Below are positions 1-8,284 of a DNA stretch of 64,000 bases, piece by piece (position 1 is the stretch's first letter; the number at the start of each line of letters is the position of its first letter). A program made the position numbers and the translations under genes. Below the pieces are notes generated by a model. That model made no database searches, was not told the DNA's origin, and was given only the letters and a program-made list of their open reading frames with translations. Origin of the DNA: Mesorhizobium carmichaelinearum (lineage in GTDB: Bacteria > Pseudomonadota > Alphaproteobacteria > Rhizobiales > Rhizobiaceae); NCBI RefSeq assembly GCF_900199455.1, contig NZ_FZQR01000002.1:681692-745691 (forward strand), given 5' to 3'.

Positions 1-299
1 AGGCCGAGCGAAACGATGAAGCCATTGGTCGGCCGCTCCAGCGTGAAGCGGAACAGGCCGCGTTCCAGCACATAGCCCATCAGCCCGACCGCCAGGATCG
101 AAAGCATCACGGCAATGGGAAAGCCGAGGCCGGCGCTGACGGCAAGCCAGGTGACGATGCCGCCGATCATCAGGAACTCACCATGGGCGAAATTGATGAT
201 GCCGGTCAGGCCGAAGATCAGGGTCACGCCGATGGCAATGAGCGTGATGACGCTGGCGATGGAAAGGCCGTTGAGGATTTGCTGGATGAAAATATCCAC
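1..299 (-). CDS. Branched-chain amino acid-type ABC transporter permease (LivH-like), N-terminal part
   Basis: Inner-membrane permease of a branched-chain amino acid (HAAT-type) ABC importer; only about the first 99 residues are inside the window. Translation from a GTG at 299 reads VDIFIQQILNGLSIAS, then a hydrophobic segment, then INFAHGEFLMIGG, the hallmark LivH motif. The next hydrophobic stretch ends in VLERGLFRFTLERPTNGFIV, typical of the family. It follows a Leu/Ile/Val-type binding protein on the same strand, separated by about 80 bases that contain a strong hairpin. The substrate is not necessarily an amino acid, since this family also imports amides, urea and other small metabolites. 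The GTG start is the best fit to the conserved N-terminus. Confidence 0.85.
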   Translation of the reverse strand, partial: MDIFIQQILNGLSIASVITLIAIGVTLIFGLTGIINFAHGEFLMIGGIVTWLAVSAGLGFPIAVMLSILAVGLMGYVLERGLFRFTLERPTNGFIVSLG

Positions 300-331
300 G
301 GCGATCGAGACCTGCCTGTTTCAAGAAGGAT

Positions 332-360
332 GTTTTGGCGGCGAGTGGCGCCGCCAAAAC
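332..360 (-). promoter_or_regulatory. Strong hairpin between binding-protein gene and permease gene
   Basis: A perfect 12-bp inverted repeat (332-343 pairs with 349-360, core GTTTTGGCGGCG) with a 5-base loop lies between the stop of the binding-protein gene and the permease start. No long U tract follows on the transcribed strand. It is therefore more likely an mRNA-stabilising or attenuating hairpin than a full terminator. Such elements commonly raise binding-protein output over permease output in ABC operons. Confidence 0.6.
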
Positions 361-378
361 AAGGATTGCTTCAGCAAA

Positions 379-1593
379 TCAGCTCTTCGGCGCTTCGGCC
401 GGCGGCTGCTGCATGGCGCAGGAGATGGCGCCGCCGGGTGCCGCGGCGCAGACTTCCGTTGCGTGGGTAACCTGATGCGTCGGATTGAACGTCAGATCAT
501 CCGAGACCACGCCCTGGTGGTGGAGGCTGAGCAGCGCCTCGACCGTCTTGTCCGGATCGAAGCTGTCGGCCTTCTGCCAGGCTTCGACAAGGAAGTGGAC
601 ATAGTCATGGTAGAGCAGCGACACCGACGAGGTCACGCCATGCGGCGCGCCGGCGGCGAAATAGGCCTCGAAATAGGCCTTGGCCTTCGGGTTGGAGGAC
701 TCGCCCCAGCACACCGGCACGCAGCTCATCGCCACCGGTACATCGGCCGAAAGCTGCTTTTCCTTCCAGATGCCAGGGTCGACGCCGAACAGGAAATAGC
801 TTTTTGCGGCCCCGAGTTCGAGCGCCTGCGGCAGCGCCGTCAGCGTTGAATCGCCATTGTACCAGAAGTGGATGATATCCGGATTGAGGCTCTTGGCCCG
901 CGTCAGGAAGGGCGAGAAGTCGGTCGTGTCCGGCGGATAGAAGATGATGTCGGGGACATCCTGGCCTTCCGCCTTCAGTGCCTTGTAGTAGTAGGACGAC
1001 AGGAACTGGCCGGTAGCATCGTTGCCGACGATCATCACCGATTTCCTCGGCTTGAAGCCAAGCAGCGGCTCGAGCAGGGACAGGACACCACGCGCCGTCG
1101 AGCCGGAGCGCTGGAATTCCTGCGGTTCGGACTGGAAGAGATAGTGGTCCTCGCCGCCCGGCTTGACGGAATCCGGGTTGAGGATTTTCGCCAGCGTCGA
1201 ATTGCCGGCGAAATGGATGATCTTGGCCGGCTGGGTGATCTTGGCCATGGCGAGCGTGAAGTCATGCGTTTCCGAGCCGAAGATCGCCTGCACCTTGACG
1301 TCGCGCACCAGTTCCTGGGTGGCGGCGATCGCGGTGGCGATATCGGTGCGGTCGTCGCGCTTGACCATTTCGAGCTTGTAGGTCTTGCCGCCGACCTTGA
1401 AGCCGCCGGCATCGTTGATCTGCTTGACGGCCAGGCCGACGCCGGCCGGCAAGGTATGGCCGGCGGAAACGAACGAGCCCGATTCCGCCGCGACGACGCC
1501 GATCTTGACGATATTGTCCTCAGCCCACGCCGGATGAGCGAGCGCGCCAAGGCACAAGGCCGCCGAGGCGGCCAGTTTAAGCACGGTTTTCAA
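379..1593 (-). CDS. ABC transporter substrate-binding protein, Leu/Ile/Val-binding family
   Basis: Periplasmic ligand-binding component of the importer that includes the adjacent LivH-like permease. The start is placed at the TTG at 1593 because GGGAGG sits 7 bases upstream. It gives a clean signal peptide (MKTVLKLAASAALCLGALAH, cleavage after PAWA). The ATG at 1620 would put charged residues ahead of the signal. The mature protein begins EDNIVKIGVVAAESGSF, with a later VGLAVKQINDAGG, the pattern of periplasmic-binding-protein fold type I (Peripla_BP_6). About 404 residues, a normal family length. The ligand cannot be told from sequence. Confidence 0.85.
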   Translation of the reverse strand: MKTVLKLAASAALCLGALAHPAWAEDNIVKIGVVAAESGSFVSAGHTLPAGVGLAVKQINDAGGFKVGGKTYKLEMVKRDDRTDIATAIAATQELVRDVKVQAIFGSETHDFTLAMAKITQPAKIIHFAGNSTLAKILNPDSVKPGGEDHYLFQSEPQEFQRSGSTARGVLSLLEPLLGFKPRKSVMIVGNDATGQFLSSYYYKALKAEGQDVPDIIFYPPDTTDFSPFLTRAKSLNPDIIHFWYNGDSTLTALPQALELGAAKSYFLFGVDPGIWKEKQLSADVPVAMSCVPVCWGESSNPKAKAYFEAYFAAGAPHGVTSSVSLLYHDYVHFLVEAWQKADSFDPDKTVEALLSLHHQGVVSDDLTFNPTHQVTHATEVCAAAPGGAISCAMQQPPAEAPKS

Positions 1594-1633
1594 TTTGAGA
1601 TCCTCCCGACTCCAAATCATTGCAGTCTTACCT

Positions 1634-1648
1634 GGTTGTCATACAACC
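1634..1648. promoter_or_regulatory. Perfect palindrome, candidate GntR-type operator
   Basis: GGTTGT-CAT-ACAACC is a perfect 6-bp inverted repeat with a 3-base centre, in the divergent region between the binding-protein gene (leftward) and the aldo/keto reductase (rightward). The half-sites resemble FadR-subfamily GntR operators (TTGT...ACAA). It lies between a candidate promoter and the leftward start, a repressor-like position. The cognate regulator is not identified. Confidence 0.45.
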
Positions 1649-1655
1649 CTGTAAT

Positions 1656-1684
1656 CTGGTAAATCTTACGAACGGGGATGTCAA
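1656..1684 (-). promoter_or_regulatory. Candidate sigma-70 promoter for the binding-protein gene
   Basis: Leftward, a consensus TTGACA (-35, complement of 1679-1684) is followed 17 bases later by TACCAG (complement of 1656-1661), a weak -10. The palindrome at 1634-1648 lies just downstream. The -35 is strong and the -10 poor, so this is tentative. Confidence 0.35.
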
Positions 1685-1769
1685 TCGCATTGCCATGCGA
1701 TAAGAGGCTTCCCGAAAATCAGAATCGCAGAGCCGGAATTGCCGGCAAGCCGCAGTCAGGAACAACAAG

Positions 1770-2756
1770 ATGCAATCACGGAAATTCGGCCGCACCGGCA
1801 GATCAGTCAGCGAAATCGGTTTTGGCGCCTGGGCGATCGGCGCCGCCTGGGGTGAGGTCAATGACGACGACGCGGTCGCCGCCCTGCATGCCGCACTCGA
1901 CGCCGGCGTCACCTTCCTCGACACGGCCGACGTCTATGGCGACGGCCGCTCGGAGAAGCTGATCGCCAGGGTGATGAAGGAGCGCGGCGGCGAGCGGCCG
2001 TTCATCGCCACCAAGGCCGGACGGCGGCTGCCGGTGCAGACCGTCGAAGGCTACAGCCTGGAAAACCTGACCGGCTGGATCGACCGCAGCCTGAAGTACC
2101 TCGAGGCCGACACGCTCGACCTGGTGCAACTGCACTGCCCGCCGACCGACCTCTACTACCACCCGGAGGTGTTCGAGCGGCTCGACCGTCTCGTCGAGCA
2201 AGGCAAGATCCGCCATTACGGGGTCAGCGTCGAGCGCGTCGATGAGGCGCTGAAGGCGATGCAATATCCCGGCGTCGTCAGCGTGCAGATCATCTTCAAC
2301 GCCTTCCGCCAGCGTCCGGCCGAACTGTTCTTCGACCAGGCGAAAAAGAACGATGTGGCGATCATCGCCCGCGTGCCGCTGGCCAGCGGCTTGCTGTCCG
2401 GCAAGTTCAAGGCCGACACCAAGTTCGAGACCACGGACCATCGCCTGTTCAACCGCAACGGCGAAGCCTTCGATGTTGGCGAAACCTTCTCGGGCGTGCC
2501 CTATGAGGTTGGGCTGGCAGCGGTCGAGAAGATCCGGCCGCTGGTTTCGGGCGACACGACGATGGCGAAATTCGCGCTGCGCTGGATCCTGATGTTCGAC
2601 GCGGTGAGCGTGGTCATCCCCGGCGCCCGCAACCCGGCGCAGGCGGTTTCCAATGCCGAAGCGGCAGCGCTTGCGCCGCTGTCGGATGCGCTGATGGCCA
2701 AGGTAAAAGCGATCTACGACCAGGACATCAGGCCCTACGTGCATCAGCGCTGGTGA
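1770..2756 (+). CDS. Aldo/keto reductase family oxidoreductase
   Basis: NAD(P)H-dependent reductase or dehydrogenase with the TIM-barrel AKR fold. The 328-residue protein opens MQSRKFGRTGRSVSEIGFGA, typical of the family. It shows the catalytic tetrad: Asp and Tyr in DTADVYG (about residues 51-57), Lys in FIATKAGR and His in VQLHCPP. A late RWILMFDAVSVVIPGARNP segment matches the cofactor-binding end of the barrel. It is divergent from the ABC binding protein and convergent with the V4R-like gene, so it is probably a single transcription unit. The substrate is unknown; sugars and pyridoxal-like aldehydes are common for this subgroup. Confidence 0.88.
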   Translation: MQSRKFGRTGRSVSEIGFGAWAIGAAWGEVNDDDAVAALHAALDAGVTFLDTADVYGDGRSEKLIARVMKERGGERPFIATKAGRRLPVQTVEGYSLENLTGWIDRSLKYLEADTLDLVQLHCPPTDLYYHPEVFERLDRLVEQGKIRHYGVSVERVDEALKAMQYPGVVSVQIIFNAFRQRPAELFFDQAKKNDVAIIARVPLASGLLSGKFKADTKFETTDHRLFNRNGEAFDVGETFSGVPYEVGLAAVEKIRPLVSGDTTMAKFALRWILMFDAVSVVIPGARNPAQAVSNAEAAALAPLSDALMAKVKAIYDQDIRPYVHQRW

Positions 2757-2770
2757 TTGGTTTCGGCAGG

Positions 2771-3289
2771 CTACAGGCTAGCTTCGAAATCGAACCGGCA
2801 ATGGTCATGCCGGCCATCGCAGGCGCAATAGGCCTCCTCGCATGCGATTGCCATCGGGTCCGCAATGCCGAGCAGGAATGAGAAGGCGCCGGTGACGAAG
2901 CCTTCGAACATGTAGCAGACGCGCTGGCCGGGTTGCTGCCCGGCCTCCAGCGCGAAGACCGAATTGCGCAGGCTGATGCTGCCGCGACGGCCGGCGAGCT
3001 CATCGATCGAGAACTGGCCCCAGCCGCGCTGCGACAGGCGCTGGAAATAGTGGCGGAAGGTGGCCTCGGGATCGAGACCTTTGACCCGCACCTGCGCCTC
3101 GCACCATTCGACGGCGGACTTCGCCGTCGAGCCCCTCAGGATGGCGCGGTAGACTTCACGGCCGAGGGCTGCCTCGACCGCGAGGTGATTGTTCACCAGG
3201 AAATGCCTGGGCAGATAGACCATCGGCAGCCCGTCGGTCCGCCAGATGCCGCTGGTGTCATCGACGTCGATCGGAACCGCGGGCTGCAT
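2771..3289 (-). CDS. Small V4R/DUF5943-like protein, last gene of the FAH-amidohydrolase operon
   Basis: A 172-residue soluble protein without signal peptide or membrane segment. The second half (about 85-172) ends in CEEAYCACDGRHDHCRFDFE, the Cys-rich tail typical of V4R-type small-ligand-binding domains (late C-x-G-x-x-x-C-x-F pattern). It starts 5 bases after the amidohydrolase stop on the same strand, so it is co-transcribed. A metal- or ligand-binding accessory role in the same catabolic pathway is inference. The family call rests on the C-terminal motif only. Confidence 0.5.
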   Translation of the reverse strand: MQPAVPIDVDDTSGIWRTDGLPMVYLPRHFLVNNHLAVEAALGREVYRAILRGSTAKSAVEWCEAQVRVKGLDPEATFRHYFQRLSQRGWGQFSIDELAGRRGSISLRNSVFALEAGQQPGQRVCYMFEGFVTGAFSFLLGIADPMAIACEEAYCACDGRHDHCRFDFEASL

Positions 3290-3294
3290 GATAC

Positions 3295-4569
3295 CTAGGC
3301 CGCCTGCCGCTGCGATGCGACCGAGGCCGACTGGTCCTTGTAGAGCTCGCCATCCTTCATGATGACGATGAGGTTCTTCTCATGCACCATCATGTCGAGG
3401 TCCTTCAGCGGGTCGCCATTGACCAGCAGAAGGTCGGCGATAAAGCCTTCCTTGACCATGCCGAGTTCGTCGCCGAGGCCCATCACCTGGCCGCCAAGCC
3501 GCGTGCCGCATTGCAGGGCTTCGCTGGGCGAATATCCCAAGAGGTCGACGAAGTGCTTGAGGTCGCGCGCGTTGGTGCCTTGCGGCGTCTGCGCGAAACC
3601 GTAGTCGCCGCCGATCAGTGCGCGCACGCCGCGCTTGCGCAATTCGGTGTAGACCTTGCGGCTGTCGTCGAGGATGCGCTGCATGCCGAACTTCACCGCC
3701 ATCTCATGGGTGAAGCCGAAGGGCTCGCCCTCGTAGAGCGTGCCGTAGATGATGCCGATCGCCGGGCCGACGAAGATGCGGTCCTTGGCCGATTCCAGCG
3801 CGTCGAGCGCCTCCTCGTCGGCGGATTCGCAGTGGTAGATGACGTCGACGCCGCACTTCACCGCGCGCTTCACCGAACCGGCGGCACGGGCGTGGCAGTT
3901 GATCTTCTTGCCGAAGTCGCGTGCCACCTGCACCGCCGTCAGCACTTCGGCCTCGCTCATCACGGTGAGGCCGCCATGCGCGGCGGGGCTGAGATCATCG
4001 CCGGAAATGTTGATCTTGATGTTGTCGGCGCCTTCGCGGCAGCACAGCCGCACCGCCTTGGTGATCTCCTCGACGCCATCGGCGATCATGCCGAAGCTCT
4101 CGTGGTACATATGCTGCTGGCGCTCGTCGCCGAGGCCGCCGGTCACCGTGATCTCCGGACTGCCGGCGCGCATGCGCGGCCCCGGCAGGCGGCCGGCATT
4201 GATCTCGTTGCGGATGACGATATCGAGCCGGAGCTTCGAGGTGGCGGCGCTGTAGGCGCTGGTGAAGCCATGGTCGAGCAAGGTTTTGGCGTTGCGCATG
4301 GTGAGCAGCAGATGCTCCTCGGGCGGGATCAGGCCGAGGTCGGAATCCTTGATCGCGCCGCCGAAGGAGATGTGGGCATGGCCTTCGACCAGGCCCGGCA
4401 TCAGCGTCATGCCGCGGCATTCGACCGTCGTCGCGCCCTCGCCCGACAATTGGCCCGGCGTGCGCGCAATGGTGACGATGCGGCCATTGTCGACCAGCAG
4501 ATCGGCCGGATAGGCATCAGTGCCCGTGCCGTCCCAGATCATGGCATTTCGAAACATCACTCTTGTCAT
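3295..4569 (-). CDS. Amidohydrolase family metal-dependent hydrolase
   Basis: Cytoplasmic TIM-barrel hydrolase of the amidohydrolase superfamily, close in pattern to imidazolonepropionase/Xaa-Pro dipeptidase-like members. The start is the ATG at 4569 (MTRVMFRNAMIWDGTGTD), preceded by GAAAGGA; an upstream in-frame ATG at 4692 would overlap the previous gene. Metal-site motifs are visible: GHAHISFGG (HxH), NCHARAAGS, IYHCESADEE and GGDYGFAQTP with the late Asp. 424 residues. It lies between an FAH-family gene and a V4R-like gene, which suggests a short pathway hydrolysing an amide, lactam or cyclic substrate. That substrate may be delivered by the neighbouring ABC importer sharing the same promoter element. 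Confidence 0.82.
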   Translation of the reverse strand: MTRVMFRNAMIWDGTGTDAYPADLLVDNGRIVTIARTPGQLSGEGATTVECRGMTLMPGLVEGHAHISFGGAIKDSDLGLIPPEEHLLLTMRNAKTLLDHGFTSAYSAATSKLRLDIVIRNEINAGRLPGPRMRAGSPEITVTGGLGDERQQHMYHESFGMIADGVEEITKAVRLCCREGADNIKINISGDDLSPAAHGGLTVMSEAEVLTAVQVARDFGKKINCHARAAGSVKRAVKCGVDVIYHCESADEEALDALESAKDRIFVGPAIGIIYGTLYEGEPFGFTHEMAVKFGMQRILDDSRKVYTELRKRGVRALIGGDYGFAQTPQGTNARDLKHFVDLLGYSPSEALQCGTRLGGQVMGLGDELGMVKEGFIADLLLVNGDPLKDLDMMVHEKNLIVIMKDGELYKDQSASVASQRQAA

Positions 4570-4597
4570 GACTTCGTCCTTTCGGAGTTGGCGAGTG

Positions 4598-5482
4598 TTA
4601 TTGGTTGACGGCCTGGGCTGCGATGACGTCGTCGGCCACGACATTGGACAGGATGCCGACGCCTTCCAGCTCGACTTCGCAGACATCGCCATGCTTCATG
4701 AACAGCTGCGGCTTGCGCGCCACGCCGACGCCGGACGGCGTGCCGGTGACGAGGATGTCGCCCGGCTCCAGCGTGATGGCTTCGCTGATGATCGAGATCA
4801 GCGAGACGACATCGAAGATCATGTCGTCGGTCGAGGCGTTCTGGACGATCTCGCCGTTGAGCCGCGTCTGGATGCGCAGGCCCTTGCCGCCCGGCGGCAA
4901 TTCGTCCGCCGTGACGAAGATCGGCCCGAAGGAGCCGGTGCCGTCGAAATTCTTGCCGACGGTCCACTGCGGCGCCTTGGTCTGGAAGTCGCGGATCGAG
5001 CCGTCGTTGAAGATGGAATAGCCTGCGACATGGCTGAGCGCCTGGCTAGGGGCAATGTGGCGGCCGGCCTTGCCGATCACCGCCACCATCTCGCCTTCAT
5101 AGTCGAGCTGGATCGAGGCCTCCGGCCGGCGGATCGCGGCGCCATGGCCGATCAGGCTGGTCGAGAAGCGGGCGAACAAAGTCGGATAGGTCGGCGGCAC
5201 GAAGCCGCTCTCGATTGAATGGTCGACATAGTTGAGGCCGACACAGATGATCTTGCCGGGCCTCGAGATCGGCGGCAGCCATTCGACGGATTTGGCATCG
5301 ATCTTGCGCCCGCAGGCCAGCTTCTCGCCGGCGGCTTGGAGCGCCGGTGTGCCTTCGGCGATCAGTTCGTCCAGCCATCCGGGAAACATCGCATCGCTGG
5401 CGTCGATGCCGCGGAACTCGCCTGCCGGCAAGGCAATCGCCAGCCCAGGTCCCCGCGACGATTTATAGGCTGCAAATCGCAC
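4598..5482 (-). CDS. Fumarylacetoacetate hydrolase (FAH) family protein
   Basis: C-C bond hydrolase or related tautomerase/decarboxylase of the FAH superfamily. Family motifs include IICVGLNYVDHSIESG (about residues 70-85), the acidic metal site LDYEGEMVAVIG, and the C-terminal GDILVTGTPSGVGVARKP. About 294 residues. An ATG lies at 5491, but AAGGA is adjacent to it; the GTG at 5482 has the better spacing (8 bases) and gives the conventional start MRFAAYKSS. It is the first gene of a leftward operon with the amidohydrolase and V4R-like genes. The 27-bp element at 5531-5557 lies about 50 bases upstream. It probably acts on an oxo-acid formed after the amidohydrolase step. Confidence 0.85.
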   Translation of the reverse strand: MRFAAYKSSRGPGLAIALPAGEFRGIDASDAMFPGWLDELIAEGTPALQAAGEKLACGRKIDAKSVEWLPPISRPGKIICVGLNYVDHSIESGFVPPTYPTLFARFSTSLIGHGAAIRRPEASIQLDYEGEMVAVIGKAGRHIAPSQALSHVAGYSIFNDGSIRDFQTKAPQWTVGKNFDGTGSFGPIFVTADELPPGGKGLRIQTRLNGEIVQNASTDDMIFDVVSLISIISEAITLEPGDILVTGTPSGVGVARKPQLFMKHGDVCEVELEGVGILSNVVADDVIAAQAVNQ

Positions 5483-5530
5483 TGGCCACATCCTTGCTCG
5501 TGAAGACTGGACTTTGTTGAGAAATTATAT

Positions 5531-5557
5531 ATCTGTCAACAGAGAATATATTATTTT
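5531..5557. promoter_or_regulatory. 27-bp regulatory element, copy 1 (promoter region of FAH operon and GntR gene)
   Basis: This AT-rich stretch in GC-rich DNA matches 10240-10266 at 23 of 27 positions without gaps. The shared core reads TGTCAACrGAkAATATATT (positions 5534-5552). It contains CTGT-CA-ACAG (5533-5542) and the self-complementary AATATATT (5545-5552). On the leftward strand TGTCAA is a TTGACA -35 hexamer, so the element probably overlaps the promoter. The GntR gene starts 71 bases to the right, making it the likely binding factor. Confidence 0.6.
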
Positions 5558-5627
5558 GCATTCTGATTTTCCGCTGGGATAATGTATCAAGGCCCCTCGA
5601 AGGACGGATTCGCCCGCAGGCAAACGA

Positions 5628-6329
5628 ATGGCTAGGGAAGGCTCGATCAATCTCACCCAGGGCGCGTATGAGGATCTGCGCGCCGACCTGCTGTCGTGCC
5701 GGATCGCGCCCGGCAGCCGGCTCAAGGTCCAGGAACTGTGCGACAGGCTGTCCGTCAGCCTCGGCGCCATCCGCGAGGCCTTGTCGCGGCTGACATCCGA
5801 GGGACTTGTCGTGGCCGAACCGCAGCGCGGCTTTCGCGCCGCCCCGATCTCGGCCGAGGACCTGCTCGACCTCACCAAGACACGCATCCAGATCGAAACA
5901 CTCTGCATCCGCCGCGCCATCGAGGTCGGCGACGTCGCCTGGGAATCGCTGCTGGTCGCAGCACTCCACCGGCTGTCGCGCACGCCCGAGCACACGCCCG
6001 ACGATCCGGTGCATTCGAGCGACGAATGGGCGACCGCGCATGCGGCCTTCCACAAGGCGCTGGTCGCCGGCTGTGATAGCCGCTGGCTGCTGCGCCTGCG
6101 CGACCAGCTTTACGACCAGAGCGAACGCTACCGCCGCCGCTCGGTCTCGCTGGCGCCACGGGCGCGCAACATCAGCAAGGAACATCAGGACCTCGCCAAT
6201 GCTGTGCTCGACCGCAATGCGGAGAAGGCCTGCGAATTGCTGGCGGCGCATCTGGCTGTCACCACCGACATCCTGCTGGCCGCCGAAGCCGACGACCTGC
6301 CGGCGCGCAAGACGATCGAGCGGGCGTAG
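5628..6329 (+). CDS. GntR-family (FadR/FCD subfamily) transcriptional regulator
   Basis: DNA-binding, ligand-responsive regulator of 233 residues. The N-terminal winged helix-turn-helix (about 8-72) contains AYEDLRADLLSCRIAPGSRL and SVSLGAIREALSRLTSEGLV, the GntR signature. The C-terminal all-helical FCD ligand domain (about 85-220) has the expected spaced Asp/His residues, including WATAHAAFHKALVAGC. It is divergent from the FAH operon and convergent with the polyamine-type ABC operon. Identical-looking elements upstream of both operons suggest that it controls both, and perhaps itself. The effector is probably a pathway intermediate. Confidence 0.88.
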   Translation: MAREGSINLTQGAYEDLRADLLSCRIAPGSRLKVQELCDRLSVSLGAIREALSRLTSEGLVVAEPQRGFRAAPISAEDLLDLTKTRIQIETLCIRRAIEVGDVAWESLLVAALHRLSRTPEHTPDDPVHSSDEWATAHAAFHKALVAGCDSRWLLRLRDQLYDQSERYRRRSVSLAPRARNISKEHQDLANAVLDRNAEKACELLAAHLAVTTDILLAAEADDLPARKTIERA

Positions 6330-6353
6330 CGTTTCATCCAGCTTCCTCCGGCA

Positions 6354-6389
6354 GAAAACAAAACGCCGCTCCTGTGAGGGAGCGGCGTT
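6354..6389 (-). terminator. Intrinsic terminator of the polyamine-type ABC operon
   Basis: A perfect 11-bp stem (6362-6372 with 6379-6389, AACGCCGCTCC) with a 6-base loop lies 13 bases past the stop of the binding-protein gene. On the leftward strand the stem is followed by TTTTGTTTT. This is a textbook rho-independent terminator between convergent genes. Confidence 0.85.
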
Positions 6390-6402
6390 CTGCGTTGCAG
6401 TC

Positions 6403-7449
6403 TTATTGGCGCAGGTTCGTCCAGATCCGGTCATAGGCGCGGATCGCCTTCTCGTCGCAGGACGGCGCGAAGGTGATCTTGAGATCGGCCGGCGGATTGA
6501 ATTCCGGCGAGCCGCCAACGTCCGGCGCGAGCAGCTTGTTCGATCCGGCGATCCCGCTCTGGTAGCCGGTGTATTTCTGCTGCAGCGCGATGTTTTCCGG
6601 GTCCATCAGGAAGTTCAGGAACTTCTTGGCGTTCTCGACATTGGGCGCGCTGGTCGGTACGGCGACATTGTCCATCCAGCCAACAACGCCTTCCCTAGGA
6701 TAGACGTATTTGACCGTCGACTTCTGCTGGCGTGTCGCCAGCGCCTTGCCCGACCACTGCTCGTGCATGACCGTTTCGCCGGCGACCTGGCGCTCGACGA
6801 TGCCGTCGGAATTGTAGACTTTCACGAAGGGCTTTTGCGCTTCGAGCAAGGCGTCGAGTTCCTTGAGGTCGGCCGGATTGCTGTTGCACTGGTCCTTGCC
6901 GAGATAGACGAGTGCCAGCGATATCACCTCGGTCGGCGAGCCGAACATGCCGACCTTGCCTTTCAATTCCGCCGGCGGATCGAACAGCGGCTTCAGGCTG
7001 TCGGTCGGGCCTTTGTAAACCGCGGTATCGACGGAATAGGAGGTGGTGCCCCACACCCATGGCACGGTGTATTTCGCATCCGGATCCCAGGGCCGGTGCT
7101 GCCATTTCGGATCGACATTCTTGAAGTTCGGCATCGCCGCCGCGTCGACTTCCTGGAACAGCTTCTGCTTGACGAAGATCGGCACGAAGTCGTTGCTGAT
7201 GATCATGACGTCGTAGCCGGCGGCTCCGGAACTCAGCTTGGCGAGCGCGGTCTCGTTGGAATCATAGGTGTCGATGGTGACCTTGATCCCGGTCTCGGCC
7301 TCGAACTTCTTGATCATCTCGTCCGACGTGTAGTCGGTCCAGTTGTAGATGTGCAGCTCGCCGGCGTCCGCCAGCGCGCTGGTGGTGATTGCGCCGAACA
7401 TCGCGGCGGCAAGAGCTATCCTCGAAAGTCCTTCTTTCCATTTGGTCAC
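6403..7449 (-). CDS. Spermidine/putrescine-type ABC transporter substrate-binding protein (PotD/PotF-like)
   Basis: Periplasmic ligand-binding protein of the adjacent importer. The GTG start at 7449 is chosen because GAGGAGA precedes it and a signal peptide follows at once (TKWKEGLSRIALAAAMFGA, cleavage near SALA). The mature N-terminus ELHIYNWTDYTSDEMIKKFE is the PotD/PotF hallmark, followed by GIKVTIDTYDSNETALAKL and YDVMIISNDF. About 348 residues. It is the last gene of the operon, directly before the terminator. The true ligand could be a polyamine or another cationic or betaine-like compound. Confidence 0.87.
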   Translation of the reverse strand: MTKWKEGLSRIALAAAMFGAITTSALADAGELHIYNWTDYTSDEMIKKFEAETGIKVTIDTYDSNETALAKLSSGAAGYDVMIISNDFVPIFVKQKLFQEVDAAAMPNFKNVDPKWQHRPWDPDAKYTVPWVWGTTSYSVDTAVYKGPTDSLKPLFDPPAELKGKVGMFGSPTEVISLALVYLGKDQCNSNPADLKELDALLEAQKPFVKVYNSDGIVERQVAGETVMHEQWSGKALATRQQKSTVKYVYPREGVVGWMDNVAVPTSAPNVENAKKFLNFLMDPENIALQQKYTGYQSGIAGSNKLLAPDVGGSPEFNPPADLKITFAPSCDEKAIRAYDRIWTNLRQ

Positions 7450-7480
7450 GGTCGTTCTCCTCTGGTCTGGTCTTATTTTT

Positions 7481-8284
7481 CTAGGCAAGCTTGTTGCGCC
7501 GTCCGATCAGCAGGGCCGCGGCGACGAAGACGATGGAAACGGCAAGCAGGATGGTGGAGATGGCGTTGACCTCCGGCGTCACGCCGAGCCGCATCATGCC
7601 GTAGATGTAGACGGGCAGCGTGGTCGAGCCGGCGCTCGACACCATCATCGAGATCAGGAAATCGTCGAGCGAAACGACGAAGGCCATGATGGCGCCGGCC
7701 GAGATCGCAGGCAGCAGCAGGGGCAGCGTAACGCGTCGGAACAGCCGCCACTCGTCGGCATAGAGATCGCGCCCCGCTTCCTCCAATGTCCCGCCCATGT
7801 CGCGCAGCCGCGCCTGGATCGGCAGCAGCGCGAACGGGATGCAGAAGACGGTGTGGGCGATCATCAGGTTGATCAGCCCGTGATGCATGCCGAGCCCGGA
7901 GAAGAAGATCAGCGTGGTGATCGCCACGACGATCTCGGGCACCACCAGCGGCATCGCGATCAGCGCTGTCGCCGCCCCCCGCCCGAAACGCAGCCGGCCG
8001 CGTTCCAGCGCCAGCGCGCCGGCCGTGGCGATCGCGGTCGAAGCAATGGTGGCGACGATGGCAATGATGACGCTGTTGAAGGCGGCGTCGCGGATCGCGC
8101 CATTGTTGGCGACCGCGACGAACCATTTGAAGCTGAAGCCGGACCAGACGGTGACCAGCCGGCTCGAGTTGAAGGCATAGATCACCAGGATCAGCAGCGG
8201 CGCGTAGAAGAACACGAAGATCAGCGCGGTGTAGGCCGACAGGCCGGGCGTGTGCCGCCAGTCGAAAGGCTTGGCGCCGTTCAT
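7481..8284 (-). CDS. Polyamine-type ABC transporter permease (PotC-like)
   Basis: Second inner-membrane permease of the importer, 267 residues with about six hydrophobic segments. The first is TALIFVFFYAPLLILVIYAF. The cytoplasmic EAA loop is visible as LEEAGRDLYADEWRLFRRVTLPLLLP. A late FVVSLDDFLISMMV segment is typical of PotC/PotI. It overlaps the upstream permease by 4 bases (ATGA), indicating translational coupling, and lies 31 bases before the binding-protein start. Confidence 0.9.
   Translation of the reverse strand: MNGAKPFDWRHTPGLSAYTALIFVFFYAPLLILVIYAFNSSRLVTVWSGFSFKWFVAVANNGAIRDAAFNSVIIAIVATIASTAIATAGALALERGRLRFGRGAATALIAMPLVVPEIVVAITTLIFFSGLGMHHGLINLMIAHTVFCIPFALLPIQARLRDMGGTLEEAGRDLYADEWRLFRRVTLPLLLPAISAGAIMAFVVSLDDFLISMMVSSAGSTTLPVYIYGMMRLGVTPEVNAISTILLAVSIVFVAAALLIGRRNKLA

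Noticed and set aside
5806..7569. Rightward open frame of 587 codons across the GntR gene end and the binding-protein gene
   Set aside because: It runs through the terminator at 6354-6389 and opposite a clear PotD-like gene; there is no coherent protein.
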